In this document: positions 36,570 to 48,915 of the stretch, piece by piece
Layout of the letters: each line of letters opens with the position of its first letter
Position numbering within the stretch: position 1 is the stretch's first letter
Assembly (NCBI RefSeq): GCF_037975245.1
Contig: NC_092574.1
Location: 10,815,213 to 10,879,212, forward strand
Direction of reading: 5' to 3'
Length of the DNA stretch: 64,000 bases
Source: Apostichopus japonicus
Taxonomy: Eukaryota > Echinodermata > Holothuroidea > Aspidochirotida > Stichopodidae
Notes under the pieces: generated by a model
The model's input: only the letters and a program-made list of their open reading frames with translations
The model's database searches: none
What the model was told of the DNA's origin: nothing
Made by a program: the position numbers and the translations under genes

Positions 36570-38763
36570 CATATAATATATTTATATAGATATGTATAAT
36601 TGACAATGACTGTACCATGATCTGTTTACCAGTATGTAGGTCATAAGGTAATTAGGCAAAAATTAATTGTTTTTCGTCTTATTGACATTTTCTATGTTTT
36701 TTTTTCATTTGGACTTTTTTTGCTTCCTTTTTGTTTAGAAAAATCCCCTTTTTGTTTTTATTGTTTTTTTTTTTAATCTGTTGCAAAAAAGAACATAAAG
36801 TAATTACAGTGTTCATGTAAGATCCACAATTTACTGATATTTAGTCACTGTGCTTCACGTTTCCATAGGAACCATACATACTATGAGTAATTACTTTGAT
36901 TTGATTTCAAAGATACTCACTGAGCCTACATGTCTATCATGCAGGTAGCCAGCCATGCATCTCAACCCAGCAGTGCAGCCTGACAGCTGTGCCACATAGT
37001 TTCATTGAGAAATAGTCTGCTGCCACCAATTTATACAAAGTTGAATCCATATGATCATTCTAATGCTCACATTTATATATAGCTCAGTTACTGACATTTA
37101 CAAATTTGGCTTTTCCATAAAATAATGGAAATGTGATGGTTCTGAGCCAAACACAGATTTTGCACATGTCTGTCTATGTGTGGAGCAATTTGCCCATTTT
37201 TGTGTCACATTCTGCTAAACCATGTGAGATTAAATTACTCCCTGCAAAACTTAAACGAAACAACAGCCTTAACAAATTTGCTATATATCCCATGTACTGG
37301 GGTGTATGAACGTTCTGTGCGTCTGTTCTAGGTTTGCCTACTGTTCAAAGTGTGCACCATCCCCTCCTACACACCCCCCCCCCCTCCCTCCTTCAATAGC
37401 ATGCATGTTACTTTAAACATATTATTTTAACCAGAAAGAGGCCTTGCCGCATTGCAAACAATAACTTCATGTCTTGACCATTACAGACTACATGTGTTCA
37501 GCAATTAAGGTCTCCTACTACACTGTGGTTGACAGTTTTGAGCCTTTGACATTAGTTTTCCTCAAATGACCTTTGACCAGCCATAGAAACAATTTATCTA
37601 AAAGAGCTATGAAGTAAATCTTACCGCACCTCCAAATTATGAACCTTTGTTCAAGCTCTACTTCTGGAATTATTGAATAGAAAACTATTTGTAGAGCACA
37701 TTGTCTCAACCTTCCAAGAAGAATCTCAGACCACTCTTGAAACTGCCCGAGGGGGGGGGGGGGGAGGAGGAGGGTGTGAATGGAAGGCAAAAGGGAACTA
37801 GGGTCCAACAGAAATGAAGATCTAGATCTGAACCACATAAAATATTATGCCGCAAATAAGTCGACTTTCCATCTCTTCATCTCACAGGTATACACACAGA
37901 CATGCTGAGCATGTTCAAGAAGGACATTTCTGATTATCCTTAAACCTGGTTGGAGGGAGGAGGGGGAGGGGGTAGTGATGAGGAAAAACTTGGAAAGAGA
38001 AAGGGCTTGAGTCAATCTGAATCAAAGAACATAAAATGACTAGCCTTCCTCTATCTCAGAATATAACAAGGGCAAGGGGAATGAGATGGGGGAGGAAGGT
38101 GGGTTTAGGTGCAAATGAGTTTTCTGTTTCCTGAGAGAATTCATAAACCAAATAGATCATGTGACCAGTACCAGACTCATCTGCCCATTCTTAGAAATAA
38201 AATATTTATTTCCATGTCAGGGTAAAACTTTCTATAACATATATGCAAGGAAAAATGAACATGAAGCTTGCATGTTAAAAAAAAGTTTAATCTGATTACA
38301 CTTGAAACTGATTTGGATGGTGAAGTGGGGATGGGGGAGGGCGGGGTGTGGACAGGTAATGGACACAATTTAGAGAGGAAAGAGAAAGGAACCTGCACAA
38401 ATGAGTTACACTCAAGTCAATCTGAAGCAAAGAAAATCTGATGACTGAGCTCATTGAAACATCCTCATTCATAGCATGACACAAGAGGGGGAGGGGGGAG
38501 AATAAGGGGAGGGGAAAATAAGGTGAGGGATGGAGGGGAGATTTAAGTACATATGTACGCATTCATTTCCTGTTTCCTGAGAAAATCTCAACCAAAGAAA
38601 AAATATGGTTCATCACTCAAATCTCCTGATTCTTAGAATGTAATGTTTATTGTTCTTTTTTTGGTTTTGTGTAAATGTTGGGTAAACTTCCTGCCTCACA
38701 CACGTGCGCATGCAGTGGAAGAAAATGGAGAATAATAATAAAGCCTTGATTTATCTGACTCAC
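36570..38763. other. Probable MICU intron, downstream side
   Basis: By the direction of the MICU exon this stretch follows its donor and should be intron on the minus strand. It holds poly-T and poly-C/G runs (C run near 37374, G run near 37751), purine-rich patches near 37950, 38100, 38330 and 38490, and a nuclear-receptor DR1-like site on the minus strand at 37567-37579. No recognisable MICU exon, such as the calcium-binding EF-hand loop exons, was seen here. Confidence 0.5.
37567..37579 (-). promoter_or_regulatory. DR1-like nuclear-receptor element
   Basis: The minus strand reads TGGTCAAAGGTCA: two half-sites separated by one base, with one mismatch in the first. It lies in the putative MICU intron. 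Its activity is unknown. Confidence 0.25.
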
Positions 38764-38890
38764 GTCTCGGATCTTCGTCTACGATGGACTCTAAGAAATC
38801 TTGCATTGTCATGTAGATCTGACCGTCATACTTCAGAGAAGCGAAGGAATTAAATCTCTCTTCTCTCGCTGTAAGCGGATACTCTTCAGG
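38764..38890 (-). CDS. Internal exon of a MICU2/MICU3-like mitochondrial calcium uptake protein
   Basis: The exon encodes 42 residues plus one base, read from 38890 down to 38764. It enters in phase 0 and leaves in phase 1. The minus-strand acceptor is a pyrimidine tract ending TCTCTCGTCAG just before CCTGAAGAG. The donor is GAGAC followed by GTGAGTCAG. The peptide begins PEEYPLTAREERF, continues FASLKYDGQIYMT and ends DFLESIVDEDPR. This matches, from memory of the family, the block before the first EF-hand lobe of MICU2/MICU3 proteins (basic-R-F, then FAS, E/D-G, YMTP, DF). These EF-hand proteins sit in the mitochondrial intermembrane space and gate the calcium uniporter MCU. The usual MTP triplet reads MTM here. 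MICU3-like is slightly favoured over MICU2, but one exon cannot decide. Other exons of the gene were not identified. Confidence 0.82.
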
Positions 38891-41800
38891 CTGACGAGAG
38901 AAATACGAAGAAACAAAATTACAAATTACAAAAGGTATAATTTTATACTTGAGTTTCAAGCTGTGTCATGGACTGAATTCTGCAAGATGGGGGGGGGGGG
39001 TAGGGGAGGGGTGTGGCAGTACTTTTTTTATTATACTATATATTTTCATAGAAGAGAAAGATAAAGGTATACGTTTTTAATTAACCAAAATTCCATAGTC
39101 CAACTGAAAATCATGAGATATTTGCAGCTATTATAGTATGAATTGAAGTTTGTCTTACATGGTATTAAAAGACATCGCCCTCCAGTCATAATGAATATTC
39201 CTTATTTACCTTCAGACACAATCTTGTACTTGTTTTTATTGTTCAGCAAACTTTAGTCTTCACATGCAACCAAATGGAATCGTGTGACCGGCTGTAATTT
39301 TGTCACCCTCCCCCCCCCCAAACCCCTTCCTATCAGGGGTGGCACGCATTGCCTTTGACAGAACAAATGAAACTTTCCAAATCCCAAACTCTAACGACTT
39401 TACTAGAATGGTAAAACTAAACTTTTACTAAAATACTTTGAAAAAGAAAAAATACAAACAACTGTGTTTCATACAAACTATCTAACATGTACCAAGATTC
39501 CATTGTTTAGCACTCTGCATGTACTTCAAACTTACGAATTAGGGGACAGTATTTCAATTGTCATCTTTACCGTCCCCAACACCGTCTATGTGAAGTATGG
39601 CCCCGATCCAATTGTACCTCTCTGTCCATGTACATACCTAAACCAACCAATCCCCTCCTCTCTTTCCTATCCCAGTCCCACAACCGGTACCGATGTAATT
39701 TCTGCTCCATGTGAAAGTGTACAATTGCAAACCACGCTGCTGTACAGCCGATAGAATTATGTTACTTTCGCCAAATTTTCAAAACCTAACAAACAAAACT
39801 CCCACAAACAATTCAACTCAAAACAATTTTACCACCAAATTAATTCAGAACTTTAATGACAAAGACAAGACAGCAATTAAAAAAATGTCTGTTAGACATT
39901 TTGCAACGAGAAGAATAAGATTCTTCATTAAATGTAAGAGTGAGATCTATCATGAATCAATAACTAAGCAAGTGTATATATGGGATGGATTGTAAGGTGG
40001 CACAAGGTGAAAAAAACAAAATCTTCAAAGAGTGTTGTTTAGATTTTGACCACCTGTTGACCTTTGACCTCTATATCACAAAATAACCAGGAACTTGCAC
40101 ACAGTAATTGCTTGATCCACATGCCATAAGTATGGAGTTCATCTAATCTTTGGGTTTGGAGGTTAACAAGTTGAAAAAGGTCTTCAGAGTTCCACATGTT
40201 TATGATGACCTCAAGTGACCTTTGAGCCTCAATGAAAATGACAGAGCATTATGACTCACTAAGTTGCAACCACTTCACAAATATGATGAAGTTTAGCCAC
40301 CATGACCTTTTTTGGGGAGTTATATAAAAGTCAAGATTTTCACGTACATACACGCCACACACGCACACATCCGTACACGCATGCATGCCATCACCACCGC
40401 ACAGATTCCTTCTTGCCTTCAGCGGCAAAGAATGTTCATTGCAGGCCGCATGATCTTGAGAAGACAAACAACATGCTTGAAAAACTTAATTACATGCACA
40501 ATTTGTAAATTATGTTCACTCTGCATTTTAAGTGGACGCTTGCATGCACGTCAGATGATGAATACAAACAGTACTTGACATTTGTCCTCGCAATTGTTTT
40601 CACCTTTTCTCTTTCAACGAATTATTAGAAACCCAGATGATCTAAATTCAAAAGTTCTCCACAATACTGGTATGTAGATCAACCCCACTGTACATTTGTA
40701 TGTATATATGTGTTCCATGTAAGTTATGCTGGCAACAACAACAGTGGCAAACTTGCAGGCGAGTTACGCACGGGCGAAATCCTCAAGTTCTCTCCCCGTT
40801 ACTTCCCCCCCCCCACCCCATCCAACCCTTTATTTCTGATCTCTGATGGCCTGTATATATCAAGAAGAAACTTTGACAGTAGTAGCAATTCCCTCCAAAC
40901 CATATCAGATTAAACATGTATGTAAACATCTTGTAGGACAACAAACTTGCTTGTAAGGAGTCAAAAACTTCTTCCCCCTGCCCATTCCCCTGCCCTGGAG
41001 TTCTGGCTCCCACCCCCAAGGGGAGCATAATAGACCCCAGGTAAAGAAAATGCTGCTTGTGACATTAATACAACAATTAGCAACTTTCTTTTACTTTCTT
41101 TCTTTTTTTCTTGTGGGGAGGGGAAGGGGGAGGGACAGGGGGATGATAGGGCGAAGAAGAGGTGATGGAAGCAGAATTAGGGTAAGAACACAAAACAAGG
41201 ATACAGAATACAAGAGACCTGTCACCAAAGGAACATGTTATGCTCAGGGATCCTGACAACCCACAAAACTGTCCAGCAAGTCTTGATCCAATGCTTGGAT
41301 GACCATAGCTACTTACCCCCCAAGCATCAGCACAAAAGCTCACAGACAGGCACAAGTGTTCTGCTGCACAAGCCACACTGATATACAATCAGTGCATTGT
41401 CCAGGGGAATACCCAGGCCCATGTTGACACCATAGAGTTTGCCATTGAAACCTTAAAGTGGTTTGTGCAAGCTGTGACATCATCTTTGGCATATAGCGAG
41501 ACTAAGCGGATTTGCCCGGTCGCTTTTCAAGAGGCGAGTCACCGCCGGGCCGCTACAGACGATAGATAGCTCAGTCTTTTTTTCCTTTCATGTAGTCAAG
41601 CCATTATGATTTTCAGCCTATAATAGTTCTCAATTCCCTTTCTTTGGAATTAAAAGCTGGAACATTCCCACACAAGAGTCATACTATCCCAGGGGTGCGT
41701 TCAGTGAATTAAAGTTCAAATGGCTGGAAAATTTTTAAAAGGATTTAACTTTAAGTCAAATTGCTGATTTCATTAAGCTCTCTAAACTTTTAGGTTTTAA

Positions 41801-42988
41801 TTTGCTTAGATGTCAGCAAAAAACCTTCTTCCTTTTATGCAAGAGACATCAAATCTGAAAATTGTTGCTTTTGAAGTTTTCTTTAACCACATACGACTCT
41901 TCAATAGTCTATATTTCTGTGCCCCTACCTATGAATAAAGATCGTTTGTGTCCCAAAAGCACACAGAAAAAGACAGCAAAGGAGAAAAGGAAGAAAAAGC
42001 AGAAAAGAGACTCATTGGGGAAAAAAACATTTTGGAGTGAGTCTCATGCAATGACTGCTGCCAGACTACAATCTACTTAAATATTATGCAAGAAGCATGT
42101 CACATTATTTTCAATTGCCTTTCTTCAAACCACTTGTGATTTTTTTTTTCAGGCTGACATACTTTAACATGCTTAACCTCCAATAACATCAAAAACACTA
42201 GTTGAGATTCTGCTTCTTACTAAAAGATGGTCGTCGCACGCACAATCATTCACAAATGATTGCAAAATTTATTCAACTCTTTATCACATGTACTGTTTAT
42301 GAATTTCTTTTCCGATACAACAAAATGGAGTTTAATTCCAACGGTTGACTCCTTTCTGCTTTTAAATGCTGTGCAAGTGTGTTTTTAAAAAAAAAATATA
42401 TATAATATATGTGGGCATTTTTAATTAAAAACTAGTTATTTTCCATTCGTTGGGCGCCATATCTATTCTTATGCTGCTTCTTAAATCATGTAAATTTGTA
42501 ACAGTGTTTTGTAAATAGTGTTATAAACTATAAGGATGGTTCATTCTATTAGAATTGACCTATTTCCATCACTTTATAAATAATGGGTCTGGCAAACAAA
42601 TTGACCGTACAGACATCTGTGCTCAAGAATGGACGTTCCACGTAATTACTTCGGAGGGTACACTCTTCGTTGGCGACGACAAGATGTATCGATCGCTGAA
42701 CTCGATACCGTGTTTACGCATACCAATCAAGGGTTCTGCTTTAAAATGAAAGGGAAACAATGCACAAGTTCCGAGGTAATCCAGCCAGCTATCGGAAAAT
42801 GAATTGGCCTTTTAACCTCAAGTGTTCTTTCCATACATGTATAGTACCATCTACTCTCATAGTCAAGCTGTATGGATTTATATTTAAATGTCCTTCTCCA
42901 ACTTCTTTGGTGCGGAGTTGCAAATGGGGGGTGGCATGGGCAAGGGGTGGCATGGGAGTGAGGGAGAAGAAGGAAGTTAAAAGGAACG
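38891..42988. other. Probable MICU intron or 5' flank
   Basis: This stretch lies upstream of the MICU exon on the minus strand. It contains G/C homopolymers (near 38990, 39309 and 40806), a dispersed-repeat fragment near 40040-40310, a small GC-rich patch near 41506-41553, an A-rich patch near 41970-42000, and a CpG-richer segment at 42600-42730. The first MICU exon, expected to carry a start codon and a mitochondrial presequence, was not identified. Confidence 0.4.
40040..40310. repeat. Dispersed-repeat fragment rich in TGACCT half-sites
   Basis: The segment contains TGACCTTTGACCT at 40058-40070, TGACCTCAAGTGACCTTTGA near 40207, and phrases such as AAGTATGGAGTTCATC and TCTTTGGGTTTGGAGG. From memory, these resemble a dispersed repeat common in some marine invertebrate genomes. 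The complement at 40058-40070 is a perfect DR1 (AGGTCA, A, AGGTCA). Element boundaries could not be fixed. Confidence 0.4.
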
Positions 42989-43711
42989 AGAGAGGAGAGG
43001 AGGGGAGAGGAGGGGAGAGGAGGGGAGAGGAGGGGAGAGGAGGGAAGAGGAGAGGAGAGGAGAGGAGAGGAGAGGAGAGGAGAGGAGAGGAGAGGAGAGG
43101 AGAGGAGAGGAGAGGAGAGGAGAGGAGAGGAGAGGAGAGGAGAGGAGAGGAGAGGAGAGGAGAGGAGAGGAGAGGAGAGGAGAGGAGAGGAGAGGAGAGG
43201 AGAGGAGAGGAGAGGAGAGGAGAGGAGAGGAGAGGAGAGGAGAGGAGAGGAGAGGAGAGGAGAGGAGAGGAGAGGAGAGGAGAGGAGAGGAGAGGAGAGG
43301 AGAGGAGAGGAGAGGAGAGGAGAGGAGAGGAGAGGAGAGGAGAGGAGAGGAGAGGAGAGGAGAGGAGAGGAGAGGAGAGGAGAGGAGAGGAGAGGAGAGG
43401 AGAGGAGAGGAGAGGAGAGGAGAGGAGAGGAGAGGAGAGGAGAGGAGAGGAGAGGAGAGGAGAGGAGAGGAGAGGAGAGGAGAGGAGAGGAGAGGAGAGG
43501 AGAGGAGAGGAGAGGAGAGGAGAGGAGAGGAGAGGAGAGGAGAGGAGAGGAGAGGAGAGGAGAGGAGAGGAGAGGAGAGGAGAGGAGAGGAGAGGAGAGG
43601 AGAGGAGAGGAGAGGAGAGGAGAGGAGAGGAGAGGAGAGGAGAGGAGAGGAGAGGAGAGGAGAGGGGAGAGGAGAGGGGAGAGTAGAGGATAGGAGAGGA
43701 GAGGAGAGGAG
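42989..43711. repeat. (AGAGG)n satellite, 620 bp pure core
   Basis: AGAGG repeats without interruption from about 43046 to 43665, that is 124 copies, with imperfect edges on both sides (AGGGG variants on the left, GGGGAGAGG on the right). Because 5 and 3 are coprime, all frames stay open, giving long Glu/Arg/Gly peptides on one strand and Ser/Pro/Leu on the other, which are artefacts. The all-purine tract could form triplex or other non-B structures. Confidence 0.98.
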
Positions 43712-44364
43712 AATGGCCCACCCACTAAGGGAGAACAGCTGCAATTTACTCAAACTGCAACATATTGCTGTGACTGTGAGTAAAATGTGGAATTAAAGTT
43801 CACTCATCATAGATCTACATGACTACAGAGTCTTCATTGCTTAAGATTATTTCATCTTCCCATACCCGGCCCCCACCACCCCCCCTCTCCCTTTTGACTA
43901 TTGAGTGGTAATACTTCAAAGACCCAGAAAGATTTAAGATTTTTGTCTCGAAGAAGTTACAGCTGTAATATGAGATATGAGTCATGTCACGCATGCATTA
44001 TATACCAAACACGCATCTTACAAATTACTAACAATCTTGGGTAAGGTCTATTCTTGACAATGATGCTGACACACTCCCTTACCCTCTGTTTCTTTTTTCC
44101 CCATGTAAATGGGGTCTTCTTCGGATGTACGTTCAATCGATGACGTAACTCTTTTTTGCCACACCACTGGTTATGTCTTGTAATCCAATTACTCTGTGAA
44201 TAACTCGTAAGCTGGTACGTGCGACAGAACACGAGATCCATCTCAAACCCCCGTCAGTGAGTGATGACTGACCCCATTTAGCGGGCGACGGGAACCAAAT
44301 GGGTTTTCTGTGAAATGTTTACATCATGGATATTGAGCCTGGCCTTTTCTTGTTTTTCTTACAG

Positions 44365-44424
44365 AAGCTTAATATACCGAGCCCTACCTCCCCTGAACTA
44401 GAAATATGCAGGAACCCTGGCTAA
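44365..44424 (+). CDS. Possible terminal coding exon, unknown gene
   Basis: A strong acceptor (CTTTTCTTGTTTTTCTTACAG) ends at 44364. In the phase-0 frame the next 19 codons read KLNIPSPTSPELEICRNPG and then TAA at 44422-44424. The peptide has a Ser/Pro-rich linker look, with SPTSP suggestive of a phosphorylation site, but no recognised family. No partner exon upstream was identified, and a good acceptor can occur by chance in a window this size. Confidence 0.15.
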   Translation, partial: KLNIPSPTSPELEICRNPG

Positions 44425-45943
44425 ATCTGCTTCAAAGCAAGAAAGAAATAAGTCAGACCAGTCTGGAAAGGTTAATGGTAAAAATTACACTCAACGAAGC
44501 GAAGCTGAAACGTGCATAACTGCGCAGTTGCTGACACCAATTGATCGACTAATGACCATAAACGAGCCAATTGGCTGGTCACACCCTGTCGTGAAAAGTC
44601 TTTAAATGTATTCTCGAGATCATGAGGTATGTAGCATAAATAATTACAAACATTAGCGGACGGTTGGGTGCGTATATATGGCTACAATATACCCAGACAT
44701 CATTAAACATTATATTTTTCCGGAAAAAAAGGCAAATGAGTCAACTCTATTGTTATGATAAACTTATCTTTGTTAAATAGGAAAAAAGTTAATCTTGTTA
44801 ATACAAAGTTATTGTCTGACTACATACTATATGTCTGGTCGCCATGAACTATTTCCAGGATTTTTTTTCCAACTATCCTCTTTTCCTTCTTACTTTTCAA
44901 GAAGATTGGCTTGGCAATTAAGCGATAGTGTTTGAGATGCTGCGTATCCCATTTGTGCATGTGGGCAATGCCAAAAAGAGCTTGTACCTTTAAGGACATG
45001 AAGTATCAGCTGCAAAAATGATAGAAGAACCAAATGAAATGTACTACAACATGGCCATCTTCTTAAGATGTACTTCAGATGATCACTGTACATAAAAAAA
45101 ATTACAGAAGTAATAGTGGCAATAAAGTTGTCACACTAGACTATTGTTTCTGAAGCTTTTCTAAGACTGTTATACTTTGCACCCCTTTATAGAAGCAATC
45201 AAGATAGCTCTTGCGCCCACTGTACCAGCTGTGGTGGATGAAGGCAAATTTGCACATAAATGCATTATTTAGGCTGAAAACTACCCTAGTCCTAGCTGTC
45301 CCTCACTCCAGAGGGTGCATGCACCCAAAGTTGTGAGTATAAATGACGCTTAAGATTTCAAACAAGATACTTAGTGAAAAACTGTTCATTGTTTTTCAAG
45401 TATAGTCACCATTACCTTTCATCAATTTATCAAACCATCTTTCATTCTCTTTGTCAACTGTTTATATTTCCATGACGTATATTTACAATTTTTTTCATTT
45501 TTTTTTTTTTCATTATTGTCATCTTTAATGAGGGTAGTCCTGCTCAGTGCAGAAGCACTGCTTTCCTGAGGAGCCCTCAATTCCTGAGGAGATCTCAAAA
45601 ACTGAATTCCTGGAAGAATTTGTCGTCGAGCCATACCTGCAAATAGTCTGTTTAATACTTTATTACTACACCAAAATGGTAATCAAAAGAACACAAAAGG
45701 GAAAAAGAAATTGCAAAGACAATGGGGGGACAGTGGGTTCAAGCCTTACAAATTACCTATTTCCCAGAAAGACCTTTCTGGTATGATTCAATAGGACAGA
45801 AGTATATATAGCTAATTGCTCCGACTACATCATTAGTTTACCAGAAGTTAGAATGTTAAAGGGTAAAGAGCTACTTGGACCTAAATACCATCCTAAGTGG
45901 GCAGATTGTGCTAACATTTCACTCTTGTTTTCTCTCCCTCTCC

Positions 45944-45972
45944 CCATCTCTCTCTCTCTCTCTCTCTCTTTC
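45944..45972. repeat. (TC)n microsatellite
   Basis: A run of TC dinucleotides with a broader pyrimidine-rich leader from about 45925. Confidence 0.9.
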
Positions 45973-46086
45973 TCTGTTTATTTTATTTATTAATTATTTG
46001 TTTGTTTGCCCACAATAAATGAAGAAATTGTAGTTTCCATCAATTTGTAAACCGGATATGGGTGGACCAGCAATGTTTGACTTAGG

Positions 46087-46122
46087 TGGGAGGGAGGGAG
46101 GGAGGGAGGGAGGGGAGGGGGG
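46087..46122. repeat. (GGGA)n microsatellite
   Basis: About seven GGGA units that decay into a G-rich end. The runs of three G at four-base spacing fit a G-quadruplex-capable pattern. Confidence 0.9.
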
Positions 46123-48226
46123 ATATAAATCATATTCAACAAAGACTGATTAAATTACAGATTAGGACCCAAGCATTCCCTCTAGATTTGTCCGAGTTTA
46201 TTCTAGTACTGTATAGATACAGATACAGCTCAGTCAGTATGACCATCTCCAGATGGGATGATGTATTTTTTTTGGCGGATTTGAATGTTCAGGGCAGCTG
46301 CGGTACCTGTAATGATTCACTTTAAACCTGTCATACACCTTAACAACAGGATCTTTATCAAGATCAATTGCTTCCTCTGTGTCTCCATCATTCCATAAAG
46401 CAGGATTAGTGCAGACGATCCAGACCCCAACTTGGTATTATATCTATACAGTAGCATTGAGCAAAATCAAATTAATAAAACTTGTTCAATACACCAGGAC
46501 TTTTAAACGGACAACACCAATGAAAAAAAAAAAAGTACGTCCGTTCATCTGCCTGCCAGTGGATATATGTGATTCTGGGTTTGCACTTTATAAATGGTTC
46601 AATGTCACAAAACGAGAGGAGTCCAAAACCCAGGAAGGCCAAATGCAAAGGCAAGTGTGGGAACGATTACAGCACGTGCGACAATAGGAAACATTATTTA
46701 GGCAATGCCCTGACGATATACGCAGACTGGCAGGCCATATATATATATATATATATATACTGTATATACTGCTACGGCAATACACACATACGTGTGTTGG
46801 TTCATCTCACAGGGTATCCATAACGACACTGTGAATCATTTCATGAGGATTTTATTTATTGTTTTATACAATCTTTATCGTCATGGAGAGATATTATTAA
46901 GTCTATAGAAAATCATATTCCATCATCTTGGGTGAGTTACTGATTGAATTTTTTTTCTTTTTGTGGGGGGGGGGCATTTTTTCATCAGATTACATAAATT
47001 TGCATATTTACATATTTTAATATACCATGGACACCAGTGGTCAGTATAATTTATTACACAAAGAAACCTGCTGGTCATTAAAAGATACCATACCTACATG
47101 TTCTATTTGACTTGCTGCATATATACCTAAAAAACAGAATTTTTCAACTAACCATGATTTTTTATTATTATTATATTTTTTTGTGATTTTGTGATTTTCT
47201 GGATGTTTAGACAATGCCCAGACTACGTAGTACAAAGGTCTATGTTAGCATTTAAATAAAATTTCTTCCAAACTTTAATCAAGCTAAAGAAGAAAATAGG
47301 GGTCTTAAATCAGCTAAACATTTCAAGATACAATGAATAACCTTTGACCTGCAGTGACAAGATGCCAGCATCTCTGTGCATGCAGGCAAACCAAATACTA
47401 TATCCATAAACATGAAAAAAGTTGTTTAGATGGATGGATGTTGTTGACCAGTGCATGTATGACACTTGAGATTCTCAACACTGTAATTCCATAAACAGAC
47501 AACTACTGCTTTATATTATTTATCACTATCAAAAATGATTTCACAACCAGAAAGGAACTTGATGAACAAAGTGACCACATCTTTGGAATTATGTGACCAA
47601 CCGAAAGAGACACTTAATATGCCAAATAATGACACCTTCCTCTGAAAGTCTGTAAAGTGTTAGTCCAGTAGCAGCAATGTTACAAGAGCATTCCATTTGT
47701 GGCAGTACAGTAGGGAGACTAAAAGCTTGATGTGACGAATGTGCACAATGTATACATTCCGTATCAGTACTTGGTGAGGGGTTGTAAGTTTTTGTTGCAC
47801 TATATGTGGCCAAGGCTAAATATATGCGCATAAATTTATACCCATCCCTTATATCTTTGTGATTCCTATACTATTTAATGATTTTATCAACCATTTATTC
47901 TTCCCATTCTTCCCATATGTACAGATAGAATAAGAGATACTGTTTTCACATACCTTGATCTTTCCTAATATTACCAGTCAGAGTAGAATCTATTTACTTT
48001 TATTATTATTAAAGATAGCAACTAAACAGTAGTAAATTGTAATGCTAAGCAGATAATATATAGTGACCTTGACAAAGGCTGGAGATGTGGGGAGGGGGAG
48101 GAGAGGGGAAGGGGAGGGAAGAAGAGGAGAGAGAGGAAGGAGAGAAGCCAGAGGATCCCTCTTTCAGCTTCTTTAGGTAACCTCTTCCCCATACAAATGA
48201 TGTATTAGGCTAGATCTAAAAGGCAG

Positions 48227-48910
48227 GTGTCCCATAAAAAGAAAGAAATTGGAACTGTGACTAAATATTTAATTACAACAAAGGACAAATCACTTCGCAG
48301 GTTCAAGGATCGGATAAAATGGATTTTCCCCGAACAATTGAGCATCTTCCCTTATAATTTAGATGTAAAATTACCGGAATCGCTGTACCACTCGGTCGGT
48401 GCTGCTGAAATACTTCCTCTATCGAAGTCGTCGAAACATCCACTCAGACCTGCAGATATCCGTTGCATGTGTAGGAAACGCAATCCTGGGTCTCCGGAAA
48501 GGAAGTTGAGGGTTTATAACCAAAATCAATACCTTCCTTGTTTTGTCCCTAATGCTGTGTGTTTTCTCTCTGGGTTTCATTTGGCAATTCTGATTTTGAA
48601 ATATGAAAATAATGGAAATATGGATATGTCCACACTACTCCCCTATATATATAAACAGGTGGTGAGGAACAACAAGAAAAGAAGGGGAAATAAAAGGGGG
48701 GGGGAAAATATTTTTTTGAATTTTGCCACACCAAGACTTTCTGGTTTGGGCATTTACCAGCGTCAATACGTGGGAGACAGGAAAGAGAAATGGTCACCAT
48801 GCACACAGAACGTATTGATTGAACAAGAGAGACAAAGATTTTGTCAAGACATTTGGGGAAGTGTGAATGAGCGGGAGGCAGTGGACCGGGGCTGGCCGGT
48901 GCGGCCATGA
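48227..48910 (+). CDS. Longest non-repetitive ORF, 227 codons, unrecognised
   Basis: This frame stays open for 227 codons in sequence that is not simple repeat, the longest such frame in the window. The peptide begins MSHKKKEIGTVTKYL, has a central block ending CMCRKRNPGSPERKL and a Lys/Arg/Gly-rich patch produced by a G/A-rich tract near 48675-48720. No domain, signal peptide or convincing membrane segment is recognised. Codon choice is unremarkable. The opposite strand is also open from 48908 to 48549 with an ATG in a GC-rich context. It may be an exon, a decayed element or chance. Confidence 0.2.
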   Translation: MSHKKKEIGTVTKYLITTKDKSLRRFKDRIKWIFPEQLSIFPYNLDVKLPESLYHSVGAAEILPLSKSSKHPLRPADIRCMCRKRNPGSPERKLRVYNQNQYLPCFVPNAVCFLSGFHLAILILKYENNGNMDMSTLLPYIYKQVVRNNKKRRGNKRGGENIFLNFATPRLSGLGIYQRQYVGDRKEKWSPCTQNVLIEQERQRFCQDIWGSVNEREAVDRGWPVRP

Positions 48911-48915
48911 TAAAG

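Larger units (their letters stand above)
43712..48226. other. Mostly gene-free stretch
   Basis: Contains a CpG-richer patch at about 44220-44600 with a perfect CCAAT palindrome (AGCCAATTGGCT, near 44565), a possible terminal exon (44365-44424), a (TC)n run near 45950, a (GGGA)n run near 46087 and a small (TA)n near 46739-46760. Confidence 0.45.

Noticed and set aside
41506-41553. GC-rich foldback (GCCCGG with CCGGGC) considered as a tRNA or hairpin RNA gene
   Set aside because: The stem is six pairs with an uneven interior loop, has no A-box/B-box pair, and does not extend.
42727-43753. Frames of about 260-330 codons rich in Ser/Pro/Leu or Glu/Arg/Gly
   Set aside because: They are translations of the (AGAGG)n tract, which keeps every frame open because five and three are coprime.
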